From NCBI GenBank assembly GCA_965248175.1, contig OZ252093.1, forward strand, positions 496,001 to 560,000: a stretch of DNA of 64,000 nucleotides. Reading direction: 5' to 3'. The DNA comes from VXPQ01 sp965248175. Lineage in GTDB: Bacteria > Bacteroidota > Rhodothermia > Rhodothermales > VXPQ01. The notes beneath the pieces are model-generated. The model saw only the letters and a program-made list of their open reading frames with translations, was not told the origin of the DNA and searched no databases. Positions within the stretch are counted from its first letter, which is position 1, and each line of letters starts with the position of its first letter. Position numbers and translations under genes: made by a program. This document shows, one piece after another, positions 42,761-51,885 of the stretch.

Positions 42761-45757
42761 TTATCGGATGCGCACGAAGCGCCCCACGTGCACGACACTG
42801 CCTTTTGGCGATGACGCATGCACCCGGTACAGGTATAGCCCCGAGGGTAGCGAAGCTCCGGTTAACTCTATACTGTGGTTCCATCCGGATGACAAATCAA
42901 CCGCAGGCACCGTCAATACACGGCGGCCCACCACATCCATCACTTCAACCGTCACGCGGGCGGGCCACGGAAGATCCATCGTGAGGCGTGTGGAATGCCG
43001 GAAGGGATTGGGATAGTTACCGTGCAAAACTAACGCTTGCGGCAACGATTCATTCTCAGCATTGTCCGGAAAAATCACCTCGATGCTAAAGGTCAGCCTG
43101 TCAGTGGCTCCGTCCGCATCGGTGGCCTTGTACGTATAGGGTGTGGCCGACGTGGCCACCGTCGGCGTCCCGCTGATAGTGCGGTTAGCCTTGTCAAAGG
43201 TCAGTGCTTCCGGCAGTGCGGGCGTCAACGTATAGTCAACTCGCGATGCGCCCCCAATAGCTTCCGGCAAGACGAGTGGGGCGATTGGCTGCGCACGTGT
43301 AAAGGATTGGTCTGGCACGTTGTCTGCAAAATGGATCCCACTACAAGTGGGACCGCTTGTGTTCGGGATGCTGCCGAGCCATGCCTGGAATGCATCGTCC
43401 GCTGGCGCGCATAGGTCCTGGCCGCCAAAATGCAGCCTCCGCAGATTCTCCAGTCGCATAAAACTCCTCGGCAGCCTACCCGTCAAAGCGTTGCCCTGCA
43501 GATACAGCCATTGCAATTTCGAGAGATTGCCCAATTCGCTGGGGATCGTACCGGTAAGGAAATTGCCCGACAAATCCAGCCGTTGCAGTTGCGAGAGATT
43601 GCCCAATTCTCCGGGAATTGCCCACGAAAGGGTATTGCCCGACAAATCCAGTCGTTGCAATCGTGGAAGACTGCCCAGTGCAATGGGTATCGCCCCGGTA
43701 AGGAAATTATCCTTCATATCCAGTTCTCGCAATTGCGAGAGGTTGCCGAGGGTGCTCGGAATCTTCCCGGTAAGTGAATTCTTCCCAAGTTTCAGTAGCC
43801 TGAGACTGGAGAGATCGCCAAGCTCGACCGGTAATATACCCGTTAGATTGTTGCCCGACAAACTGAGACCGTCCATCAAGCCCAGATAGACCGAGATCCC
43901 ATGCCACCGGGACAACTGACTCAGCGAGGGAACCGTAGTGATATCCCAGTTGGAATTGTTATCCCAGAGGTTGCCTTTCGTGGACACGTAAAGCGCACTG
44001 AGTGCGGCGTGCACCACATCAAGTCTCCTGTTTACGCCAAATGCGAATTGGTCGGGCTCATCTAGGAATGCTCCGTCCCGAATACGGGTATACAATCGCA
44101 CCCTACTGTTTACGGGCGCATCGGGGGCTACCGTGAACCGCAACGTAACCTCGGTGGAATCGCCACGGGCCAGGCGGCCTACCGTTTGCTCGGGCGTCGT
44201 TATATCTATATACGGATACGATTCGGCCGCGGTCAGACCTACGCTCAGCTGCCGGGCATCGGCTAGGTAATTGACTACCTTAGCCGTGATCGTTACCTCT
44301 TCGCCTGAAGTAATCTGGTTGTCGCCGTCCGCATCGACCCACGACCACCGCTTAACACGGATGGCCGGAAGTACAGGCGTTTGCAGGGCCGCCTCGGCAT
44401 TGACATACCCGCGTCCCAGCAGTCCTGCATAACCCGGATTCTCCGCGTCCATATTCTCGCTCGAAAGACGAATTTGCTCCCGCAATGCATCCGGCGAAAT
44501 GTCCGGATACCGGGTCTTCACCAATGCGGCCACACCGCTTACCAGAGGAGATGCGTATGACGTGCCGTCTACGGAACGCGTGTATTCGCCTTCCGGTGCT
44601 GTAGTAACGATGCCTACGCCAGGGGCAAAGACATCGACCCCCTTGCCGTAATTCGAAAATCCCGCCTTTCTGCGTGAATCTTTGGCCGTGGCGCCGACAG
44701 CAAGAACGCGAGGATGCCCGTAAGGATAGCGTGCGAAGTCATCGATATTCCTGGCGCCATTGGCTGCCCCCGCTACCACAAGGGCGCCCATGTCCGTTGC
44801 GAGGTCGAGGGCTTGCGTTGCAGTTCTACCCGACCCTGACGTAACCCAACTTGTATTTATGATGCCAGCGCCGTTGGCGGCAGCATACAGGATGCCTGGG
44901 TAGAAGCCGTGAATATGCATGAGCCGGGCATTCCACGCCGCTCCGGCAACACCGGTGCTATTGTCGGTCACGGCACTGGCTACACCTGCGACGTGTGTAC
45001 CATGCGTTTTGCCCGGAATATACGGGTCGTTATCGGTGTCATCTCCATTATGTAAATTCACCCCGTGCACATCGTCAATGAAGCCGTTGTTATCGTCGTC
45101 TATACCGTTGCCCGGAATCTCATTCTCATTGGTCCACACATTCGCAAGAAGATCCTCGTGTCGCCAATCTCCGCCGGTGTCCGTTATGGCGATAACCACC
45201 GGCGGACTCATGTCTTCTCCCTTCACGATGTCCCAGGCTTCGGGCAGACGCATATGCCTTAGATACGTCTGGTCACTGAATAAAGAATCGTTGGGCTCTA
45301 CCGTAACGTCAGGCCCCGTAAGGCGGTTGGCCAGTACAGACACGCCATGCGTCTCGGCATACGTCACGCCAGGCGCGGCCATCAGGGCTTTCGCTACGTC
45401 TCCGGGATCATCGTCAGCACTGTACCGGACATAGTAAGTGCGACGAAGCGCTGCGAGATTTCGCGCGGTCTCGGGCGTGGGCTGCACGTGATCCAGAAAC
45501 GGAAACACGCGCTCGATCATGTGCACGCCATATCTGGAAGCCATGCGGTCAAAAACCTGCAGGCCTGTCTTGGCAGCTCCTTCCCCGATGACAATATCCG
45601 GCTCAAACTGCACGATGACGACGTGGGGCTCATAAGCCGGCTGCTCCTGGGCCAGGGTCAAAGGCACAGCCAGGAACCCGGTCAGGGCCAAAAGCAGGGC
45701 CCTCCGAATGCAAAACAGGCGCGCCTGCACTCCCCAAAAAGAAGACGGTGTGCTCAT
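42761..45757 (-). CDS. Secreted S8 (subtilisin-like) protease with LRRs and T9SS sorting domain
   Basis: About 998 residues. Signal peptide (ALLLALTGFLAVPLTLAQ), a propeptide-like region (VVIVQFEPDIVI), and an S8 catalytic domain with Asp in VIAITDTGGDW, His in GKTHGTHVAGVAS and Ser in DGTSYASPLVSGVAAL. A beta-rich linker follows, then five plant-type leucine-rich repeats of the form NLTGxIPxELGxLSxLxxL, an Ig-like domain (TPALPEALTFDKANRTISG) and a C-terminal type IX secretion signal (LVLHGNYPNPFRHST to GRFVRIR). It should be exported, then passed across the outer membrane by T9SS. The start at 45757 (MSTPSSFWG) precedes the signal; it has A-rich sequence and no Shine-Dalgarno motif before it, as often seen in Bacteroidota. 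Confidence 0.9.
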   Translation of the reverse strand: MSTPSSFWGVQARLFCIRRALLLALTGFLAVPLTLAQEQPAYEPHVVIVQFEPDIVIGEGAAKTGLQVFDRMASRYGVHMIERVFPFLDHVQPTPETARNLAALRRTYYVRYSADDDPGDVAKALMAAPGVTYAETHGVSVLANRLTGPDVTVEPNDSLFSDQTYLRHMRLPEAWDIVKGEDMSPPVVIAITDTGGDWRHEDLLANVWTNENEIPGNGIDDDNNGFIDDVHGVNLHNGDDTDNDPYIPGKTHGTHVAGVASAVTDNSTGVAGAAWNARLMHIHGFYPGILYAAANGAGIINTSWVTSGSGRTATQALDLATDMGALVVAGAANGARNIDDFARYPYGHPRVLAVGATAKDSRRKAGFSNYGKGVDVFAPGVGIVTTAPEGEYTRSVDGTSYASPLVSGVAALVKTRYPDISPDALREQIRLSSENMDAENPGYAGLLGRGYVNAEAALQTPVLPAIRVKRWSWVDADGDNQITSGEEVTITAKVVNYLADARQLSVGLTAAESYPYIDITTPEQTVGRLARGDSTEVTLRFTVAPDAPVNSRVRLYTRIRDGAFLDEPDQFAFGVNRRLDVVHAALSALYVSTKGNLWDNNSNWDITTVPSLSQLSRWHGISVYLGLMDGLSLSGNNLTGILPVELGDLSSLRLLKLGKNSLTGKIPSTLGNLSQLRELDMKDNFLTGAIPIALGSLPRLQRLDLSGNTLSWAIPGELGNLSQLQRLDLSGNFLTGTIPSELGNLSKLQWLYLQGNALTGRLPRSFMRLENLRRLHFGGQDLCAPADDAFQAWLGSIPNTSGPTCSGIHFADNVPDQSFTRAQPIAPLVLPEAIGGASRVDYTLTPALPEALTFDKANRTISGTPTVATSATPYTYKATDADGATDRLTFSIEVIFPDNAENESLPQALVLHGNYPNPFRHSTRLTMDLPWPARVTVEVMDVVGRRVLTVPAVDLSSGWNHSIELTGASLPSGLYLYRVHASSPKGSVVHVGRFVRIR

Positions 45758-45869
45758 TTTTTCGTGGTGTATCAGACGGAGCGTGCCGGAGAAAATGAGG
45801 CGGAACAGGCTTAAATATTGGAAGAGGCGCACGAAGCAGTCTCTCGCCAACGAGTCGTAGTTGCCCCGA

Positions 45870-45917
45870 CTCAACAGTACACGTAAAACACTGTCCGGTT
45901 CTTGCGGACCACTTCCG
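45870..45917 (+). mobile_element. Decayed IS3 right-end scar
   Basis: CAACAGTACACGTAAAACAC and the following CTGTCCGGTTCTTGCGGACC match the IS3 right end with substitutions and a short deletion. It lies on the upstream side of the protease gene in the same orientation as the fragments on its downstream side. Confidence 0.65.
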
Positions 45918-45980
45918 AAAACGGGAAGCGCATGTAAAACAAACCGCACGAAACCGCTCAACGCACCAGACAAGGAACCC

Positions 45981-47579
45981 CTACCTCACCTCGATATGCC
46001 CGGTGATCCGGCCCAGCAACTTGGCCGCGTACCACCCGGTCCGCTGCTGCAGCATCGCAGTGTCGTCGGGACCGCCGAGCCGCAGGCACAGGTCCGTAAG
46101 TTGACTTGCGGCGAAAACCTCCCCCTCGTAGGGATTGGCGGCAATCCAGTAGAGCACCTTGATCAATTCGTCTTCGGGATGCGCATTCTCCAGATGCTGG
46201 AATACGGCGTGCGGCACCCACCGCTCGATCCCGCTCATCTGGTACATGTCCGGAACCGCCGCCACGAACAACACATTGCGCGCCCGCTGCACAGGGTCCG
46301 CCGTCCAGGCCGGCGGCCATACCCCCAGATCGTCGAGGACGCATTGTATCGTATCCTCGATATCCGGATACACGGGCTCGTCCAGCGCGGCGACCGGGGC
46401 CTCCAGCCCCTGATCGTAGGGAAGCGCATCGAACCGGATGTCCCGTTCGATATCCTCCATCGTCACTTCTTCCCAGGAATCGGGGTAGTCGATGGGCGGG
46501 GGGGGTGGCGCCTCGACAGCTTCCTCGGATACGGCATCTGTGGTTTCGGTAGCCGGAGCATCGGCGTCGCTTTGCGGGCCTGAGGGTTCCGGCGCCGAAT
46601 CCGCCGACAAGGCCCCGACACCGGCAGAATCCGCAACATTCTCCGCGACCGTAACCGAATCCGCTTCTGTCCCGTACACGTCAGAGGGGTTGTTCGTTTC
46701 TGCGCTAGGGGAACGAAGCGCATCGGTCAGCGACGATACGCCGTCGGCGGGCACTCGTCCATGCGGCAGAGCGCGGCCCGTGCCTTCCGCCAGCACGCCG
46801 ACCAGCACCCATGCCGCGAGGGCAGCGCCCGCCCATACCTTGCCGCGCCGCGTACCGCCTCGCTCCCGCGTATCCCATCGAAACATCTTCGCCGAGGCAA
46901 GGCAGCCGGCGGCGCCAATCAGAAGGAGGGCCAGCAAGCTGAAGCCCGCCTCGCCCAGTCCGCTTCCGTTCACGGTAACCTGTATCGCCTCGACGGCATA
47001 GCGGCCGGGGAAAAAAGCGGACAGATGCTGCGCCCATTCGGGCAGGCTTTCGAGACGCACCGCCACCCCGCCAATGATCAGCATCGGCAGGAAAATGGAC
47101 TGCCCCAGCGCCTGTACGGCAGGCACCGTGTCGGCGAGCATGGCGATGACAAGGCCCAGCCCCAAAAAGGCGAAAGACACGAACGTGAAGGCCATCCACA
47201 GCCCGGCAGCATGCTCAGGAAACGGCATGCCAAGAATCATGGCCGGCACAATCTGAAGAAGCGCGGCGGAAAGCAGGACCAGATACCGGGCCGCAACCGT
47301 CGTCAGCACCAGGCGCCACGTGGAAACGGGTGTCGCCCGGTACCGGCGCCAGACCCCCCGCTCCCGCTCGCCCACCATGGAGGTGGGTAGGCCGAAGCAG
47401 GCCCCGCCAAGCGCCGTCACGGTAAGCAGCTCTCCCATGTGGTTCACGAGCGGCGCCGGTTCGTGCCGGTACAACACAAGGAAAGCAACCAGAAAAATCA
47501 GCGGGAAAAGATAGCCGTAGATCAGGGCCATCCTGTTCCGGTAATAGAGTCGCAGTTCGATCAGAAAGGCGTACATCAT
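45981..47579 (-). CDS. ABC-2 type permease with extra C-terminal domain
   Basis: 532 residues. The first 250 form an ABC-2 export permease: MMYAFLIELRLYYRNRM amphipathic start, six membrane helices and the conserved PTSMVGERERGVWRRYRATPVSTW loop. A seventh helix (VWAGAALAAWVLVGVLAEG) follows, so the rest should face the periplasm. It consists of an acidic linker with several prolines (EAVEAPPPPPIDYPDSW) and a folded-looking 130-residue domain (YPDIEDTIQCVLDDLGVWPPAW ... LLGRITGHIEVR) that I do not recognise. The start overlaps the ATPase stop (CCATGATG), so pump and motor are translationally coupled. Substrate unknown. Confidence 0.82.
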   Translation of the reverse strand: MMYAFLIELRLYYRNRMALIYGYLFPLIFLVAFLVLYRHEPAPLVNHMGELLTVTALGGACFGLPTSMVGERERGVWRRYRATPVSTWRLVLTTVAARYLVLLSAALLQIVPAMILGMPFPEHAAGLWMAFTFVSFAFLGLGLVIAMLADTVPAVQALGQSIFLPMLIIGGVAVRLESLPEWAQHLSAFFPGRYAVEAIQVTVNGSGLGEAGFSLLALLLIGAAGCLASAKMFRWDTRERGGTRRGKVWAGAALAAWVLVGVLAEGTGRALPHGRVPADGVSSLTDALRSPSAETNNPSDVYGTEADSVTVAENVADSAGVGALSADSAPEPSGPQSDADAPATETTDAVSEEAVEAPPPPPIDYPDSWEEVTMEDIERDIRFDALPYDQGLEAPVAALDEPVYPDIEDTIQCVLDDLGVWPPAWTADPVQRARNVLFVAAVPDMYQMSGIERWVPHAVFQHLENAHPEDELIKVLYWIAANPYEGEVFAASQLTDLCLRLGGPDDTAMLQQRTGWYAAKLLGRITGHIEVR

Positions 47580-48523
47580 GGCAAGGACCCTCCATGCGAT
47601 CCGCTCGACGCATCGTCTCCCTCCCGCGTCAATTCGATAAGCACCTCCTCCAGCGTCGCCCGCTGCACATGCAGTTCGACGATCCCGGCGCCCGCCGCTT
47701 CCAGCCGGTTCGTCAGCTCGGAGAGGGTCCGGTGCACATGCTCCGACCGGAACCGGACCGTGCAGCCCGCCTGTTCCAGATCGCGCACTCCCTCGATGTC
47801 TGCGAATGTCTCCGGGGGCAGCGGGTCGGACGTTTCGAGATGGACCGAAGGCGCCGTGCCGAGGCTGCCCATCAGGTCGCGGGGGGCGCCCTGCGCAACG
47901 AGTCTGCCGCGGTTCATGATCGCCACGCGGTCGCACAGGGTTTCCGCCTCTTCCATGTAATGCGTCGTGAGAAGCACGGTGCGCCCCTCGGCTTTCATAT
48001 CCAGAATGCGGCGGTGCAGATCGCGGCGTGAAGACGGGTCCAGACCGGTCGTCGGTTCGTCCAGCAACACCACCTCAGGCCTGTTGACGAACGCCAACGC
48101 CAGCGCCAGCCGCCGGCGCTGCCCTCCCGACAGCGTGCGGAAGGCCGCATCGGCCTGATCTTCCAGGGCAAACCGCTGCAAGAGAACATCGGCCTCTTCC
48201 GCCTCGCGGTAAAAAGAGCCGAAGAGCCGGAGCGCCTCCCGGGGTGTTATCTTCTCCTGCAAGGCATTCGTCTGAAGCGCTGCTCCGATATTCTGCTGCA
48301 TATCTCGCGGATGCCGCCGGGCATCGATCCCGCCTATCCGCACTACGCCCCGATCCGGTTGCCGCAATCCCAGCATACACTCGATCGTGGTGGTCTTGCC
48401 TGCGCCGTTCGGGCCCAACAGGCCAAAAATCTCGCCCGGCGCCACATCGAACGTTACCCCGCAGGCGGCCTGCACGCCGCCGTACGCCTTCCAGAGATCG
48501 CGAACATGTACCTGGGCGGACAT
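47576..48523 (-). CDS. ABC transporter ATP-binding protein
   Basis: A 315-residue ATPase of the drug/polysaccharide exporter class. Walker A GPNGAGKTTT, Q-loop LQTNALQEKITP, signature LSGGQRRRL, Walker B VVLLDEPTTGLDP, and H-loop LTTHYMEEAE are all present. The C-terminal 80 residues form the small regulatory extension common in CcmA/NatA-like proteins. The start at 48523 (MSAQVHVRDLWKAYGGV) fits the domain; the longer frame overlaps the upstream region shared with the divergent sulfatase operon. It powers the permease encoded immediately downstream. Confidence 0.92.
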   Translation of the reverse strand: MSAQVHVRDLWKAYGGVQAACGVTFDVAPGEIFGLLGPNGAGKTTTIECMLGLRQPDRGVVRIGGIDARRHPRDMQQNIGAALQTNALQEKITPREALRLFGSFYREAEEADVLLQRFALEDQADAAFRTLSGGQRRRLALALAFVNRPEVVLLDEPTTGLDPSSRRDLHRRILDMKAEGRTVLLTTHYMEEAETLCDRVAIMNRGRLVAQGAPRDLMGSLGTAPSVHLETSDPLPPETFADIEGVRDLEQAGCTVRFRSEHVHRTLSELTNRLEAAGAGIVELHVQRATLEEVLIELTREGDDASSGSHGGSLP

Positions 48524-48725
48524 CGGGGAAAACGAAGGGATGACAAAAAGAGGAACGAAACGCAGCAACGATTTGCATACCTTTCCTCCCGCCGGGATGT
48601 TCTCAGAAAAGGCGTGCGTACGATAGCCTCCCGTTGGCGCCGCGAATTGAAAATATGCCGGTTCCTTCGTATCAAGTACCCTGGTCATCGTCCCTGGTAT
48701 CATATTGTCCGCCCACATCGACTCC

Positions 48726-50171
48726 ATGCATCATTCGCTTTTTGCACACGTACAGGCCCTGGTGATTGCGCTGGCGGCGACAGCAGTTTCTGTCCTCCCC
48801 GCCCATGCCGATCCCCTTGACGATCCGCCGGAGGAACGCCGCGCGCCCAACATCGTCTTCATTCTGGCCGATGACCTCGGCTACGGCGACCTGAGCGTCT
48901 ACGGGCAGAAACGCTTTACCACGCCCCGACTGGACCGCATGGCCGAAGAAGGCGCCGTATTCACCGCATTTTATGCGGGGAATACGGTGTGTGCCCCTTC
49001 CCGCTGGTCGCTTATGACCGGCACGCACATGGGGCACGCCTATGTGCGGGGCAATGCGGGCGCCTCGCTGCGGGAAGAGGACCAGACCCTGCCCAAAGCA
49101 CTGAAGCAGGCCGGGTACGCCACGGGCATGTTCGGCAAGTGGGGCCTGGCCGAAAGCGAAGAATCCGGCTTGCCGCACCGCCAGGGTTTCGATGCCTTCC
49201 TCGGGTATTTGCGGCATGTCCATGCGCATTCCTACTACACGGATCATCTGTTCGCCATACAGGACGGCGGCACGGAGCGTATCGACGTGGATACGACACA
49301 GTACACCCATGATCTCTTCGTGGAGGGAGCGCTCGATTTCATCGAGGCGAACCGGGACAGGCCTTTTTTCCTGTACCTGCCGTTTGCTCTCGTGCACGCG
49401 GAATTGCTCGTTCCGGAGGAGGATATTTCTCCATTCCGGGACGAAAACGGGCGCAGCCGCCTTTTGCCGGATCCGCCCTTCCCGTGCTGCGGGATCATCG
49501 GAACGTACCGGGGCCAACCGACGCCGCACGCCGCGCACGCCGCCATGGTCACCCGCCTCGACCGGGATATCGGGCGCATTCTGGACCGGATCAACGAACT
49601 GGGCCTGGGCGAGGATACCATCGTACTCTTCACCAGCGACAACGGCCCGCACGACGAAGGCGGGGCAGACCCCGGGTACTTCGAATCCAACGGTCCGCTC
49701 CGGGGTATCAAGCGAGACCTGTACGAAGGCGGCATCCGCGTACCGATGATCGCATGGGGTCCGGGCTACGTACCGTTCGGGGAAGTCAGCGACCACCCCT
49801 GGGCCATGTGGGACATCTTCCCCACGCTTGCCGATTTTGCCGGGGCGAACACCCCACCCGTAGACGGCTTGTCCATGACAGGACTGCTCGCAAGTACGGG
49901 CGCCGTCCCCATGCATCGCGCACTCTATTGGGAACACCGCAACGGCATGGAACCTAAATACACCCAGGCCGTGCGACAGGACGACTGGAAACTGCTGCGC
50001 ATCTGGACGCCGGAGGACCATGTGACGGAGCTATACGACCTGAGCCATGATATCGGGGAATACCATGATCTCTCCGAAAGATATCCGGATGTGGTGCAGC
50101 GCCTCGAAGCAGTGATCGAGGACATTCGATCGGAACCGGAGATGGACGCATTCAAAAACCCTTACGAATAA
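48726..50171 (+). CDS. Sulfatase 1 of a three-gene operon
   Basis: About 481 residues, secreted (signal peptide ending LPAHA). Metal Asp pair in PNIVFILADDLGYGDLSVYG, formylglycine site CAPSR with Cys about 89, GKWGLAES, and IVLFTSDNGPHDEGGADP. The sequence type is that of arylsulfatase A-like enzymes. The start was set at MHHSLFAHVQ (48726), directly before the hydrophobic signal; 48705 is also open. Its TAA shares a base with the ATG of the next gene (TAATG). Divergent from the ABC exporter. Likely removes sulfate from a polysaccharide; the exact linkage is not predictable. Confidence 0.9.
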   Translation: MHHSLFAHVQALVIALAATAVSVLPAHADPLDDPPEERRAPNIVFILADDLGYGDLSVYGQKRFTTPRLDRMAEEGAVFTAFYAGNTVCAPSRWSLMTGTHMGHAYVRGNAGASLREEDQTLPKALKQAGYATGMFGKWGLAESEESGLPHRQGFDAFLGYLRHVHAHSYYTDHLFAIQDGGTERIDVDTTQYTHDLFVEGALDFIEANRDRPFFLYLPFALVHAELLVPEEDISPFRDENGRSRLLPDPPFPCCGIIGTYRGQPTPHAAHAAMVTRLDRDIGRILDRINELGLGEDTIVLFTSDNGPHDEGGADPGYFESNGPLRGIKRDLYEGGIRVPMIAWGPGYVPFGEVSDHPWAMWDIFPTLADFAGANTPPVDGLSMTGLLASTGAVPMHRALYWEHRNGMEPKYTQAVRQDDWKLLRIWTPEDHVTELYDLSHDIGEYHDLSERYPDVVQRLEAVIEDIRSEPEMDAFKNPYE

Positions 50172-51853
50172 TGACAGACCGAACGTTGCGTGTGACGGGC
50201 TATCCCGTTGCAGCTTTTCTTACAATAGTAATTTTGTGCGCCGCTATACGACCGCCCGAGGTGCAACCGGATCGCCGCCCGGCAGAAAATCCCCGGAGCG
50301 ACGACCGGCCCAATATCGTCCTCGTCATGGTGGACGACATGGGTTTCTCGGACCTTGGATCGTACGGCGGGGAAATCGCCACCCCGCATCTGGACCGCCT
50401 CGCGGCAGAGGGTATGCGATTCACCCAGTTCTATAACACGAGCAAATGTTTCCCCACAAGGGCCTCTCTCATGACCGGCCTGTACGCCCACCAGGTCGGC
50501 ATGGGGGAACGGATCGACACGCTCCGGAACGGGGTGACCATTGCGGAAGTGCTGCGCGAAGCGGGCTACCGCACCTATATGACCGGAAAGTGGCACGGAC
50601 TGGAAAATCCGTTCGACCGGGGCTTCGACCGCTATTACGGTCTCGTGGACGGCGCCGTCAATCATTTCAATCCCGGGAAACAGCGGCCCGGCGAACCGCC
50701 GCCCGCGAGAAAAAGTCCGGGGCATGAGCGCACATGGGCGATCGACGGACAGATTTTCCGACCGTACACCCCCGACGATCCGGATTTCTACTCGACGGAC
50801 GCCTACACGGAAAAAGCCCTCGACTATTTGAATCGACACGGGAGCGAACACGCCCACAAGCCTTTCTTTCTCTATATCGCCTATCAGGCTCCGCACGATC
50901 CCCTGCAAGCCCACCCAGAAGATATCGAGAAATACAGGGGGAAATACATGGCCGGATGGGATGATCTGCGCCGGCGGCGTCACGAGCGGCAGATCGAAAT
51001 GGGGCTTATCGACCCGAAATGGACGCTGCCGGAATACGGAACCGTCGCCAAAGGAGTGCAACGCACCTCGACCTTCACCAGTCGCTACTGGGACAACGAT
51101 GCGCGCATCCTGCCCTGGGAGGAGGTGCAGGGCAAAGCGGACTGGGATCTGAAAATGGCGGTGTACGCCGCCATGGTCGACCGCGTGGACCAGCAAATGG
51201 GCCGCCTGCTGGACAAAATCCGCGAGATGGGCGAAGAGGAAAACACGCTGGTGATGTTCCTTTCCGACAACGGCGGATCCGCGGAGATGGAGCATAACCA
51301 GCAGAATCGCGATCACCCGCCGGTCGATCCGCCGGGATCCATGGCCGCCTGGCACAGCGTGGATGCGCCGTGGGCGTTCCTGAGCAACACCCCCTTCCGC
51401 CAGTACAAGAACTGGAGCCACGAGGGAGGCATCGCCACGCCGTTCATCGCCCGGTGGCCCGAGCGCATTGAAGCGGGCGGGGTTACCCACGAAATTGGAC
51501 ATCTTATCGACGTAATGGCGACCGCCGCAGACGCCGCCGGTGCCGAATACCCCGAAACCTGGCGCAACGAACGTATCCATCCTCTGGAAGGCAAGTCGCT
51601 CCTGCCCGTCTTCGAACAAGGCATGCGGGAAGGACACGACGCCCTGTTCTTCGAATGGGACGACGGAAAGGCCGTACGCCGCGGCCGGTGGAAACTCGTC
51701 GATGCGCGGGGAGCCGGTACGCACTGGGAGTTGTACGACATGGAGGCGGACCGCACGGAAACGCACGATCTGGCAGCGGTCTATCCGGAACGGGTGGAAA
51801 CCCTCGCAGCGATGTGGGAAACCTGGGCGGAACGAGTAGGCGTGACCAGATAA
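50171..51853 (+). CDS. Sulfatase 2 of a three-gene operon
   Basis: A 560-residue arylsulfatase with an N-terminal signal or anchor (AAFLTIVILCAAI). Metal site PNIVLVMVDDMGFSDLGSYGG; formylglycine site CFPTR (Cys about 93), which fits the general CxPxR recognition by the maturation enzyme but has Thr in place of the usual Ser; GKWHGLENPFDRGF; and VMFLSDNGGSAEME. The long form with DGAVNHFNPG is typical of AtsA-like arylsulfatases. Start overlaps the stop of sulfatase 1 by one base; sulfatase 3 follows 32 bases after its stop. Confidence 0.9.
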   Translation: MTDRTLRVTGYPVAAFLTIVILCAAIRPPEVQPDRRPAENPRSDDRPNIVLVMVDDMGFSDLGSYGGEIATPHLDRLAAEGMRFTQFYNTSKCFPTRASLMTGLYAHQVGMGERIDTLRNGVTIAEVLREAGYRTYMTGKWHGLENPFDRGFDRYYGLVDGAVNHFNPGKQRPGEPPPARKSPGHERTWAIDGQIFRPYTPDDPDFYSTDAYTEKALDYLNRHGSEHAHKPFFLYIAYQAPHDPLQAHPEDIEKYRGKYMAGWDDLRRRRHERQIEMGLIDPKWTLPEYGTVAKGVQRTSTFTSRYWDNDARILPWEEVQGKADWDLKMAVYAAMVDRVDQQMGRLLDKIREMGEEENTLVMFLSDNGGSAEMEHNQQNRDHPPVDPPGSMAAWHSVDAPWAFLSNTPFRQYKNWSHEGGIATPFIARWPERIEAGGVTHEIGHLIDVMATAADAAGAEYPETWRNERIHPLEGKSLLPVFEQGMREGHDALFFEWDDGKAVRRGRWKLVDARGAGTHWELYDMEADRTETHDLAAVYPERVETLAAMWETWAERVGVTR

Positions 51854-51885
51854 ACACTCCAAAACACAACCATACACCCCGGACC

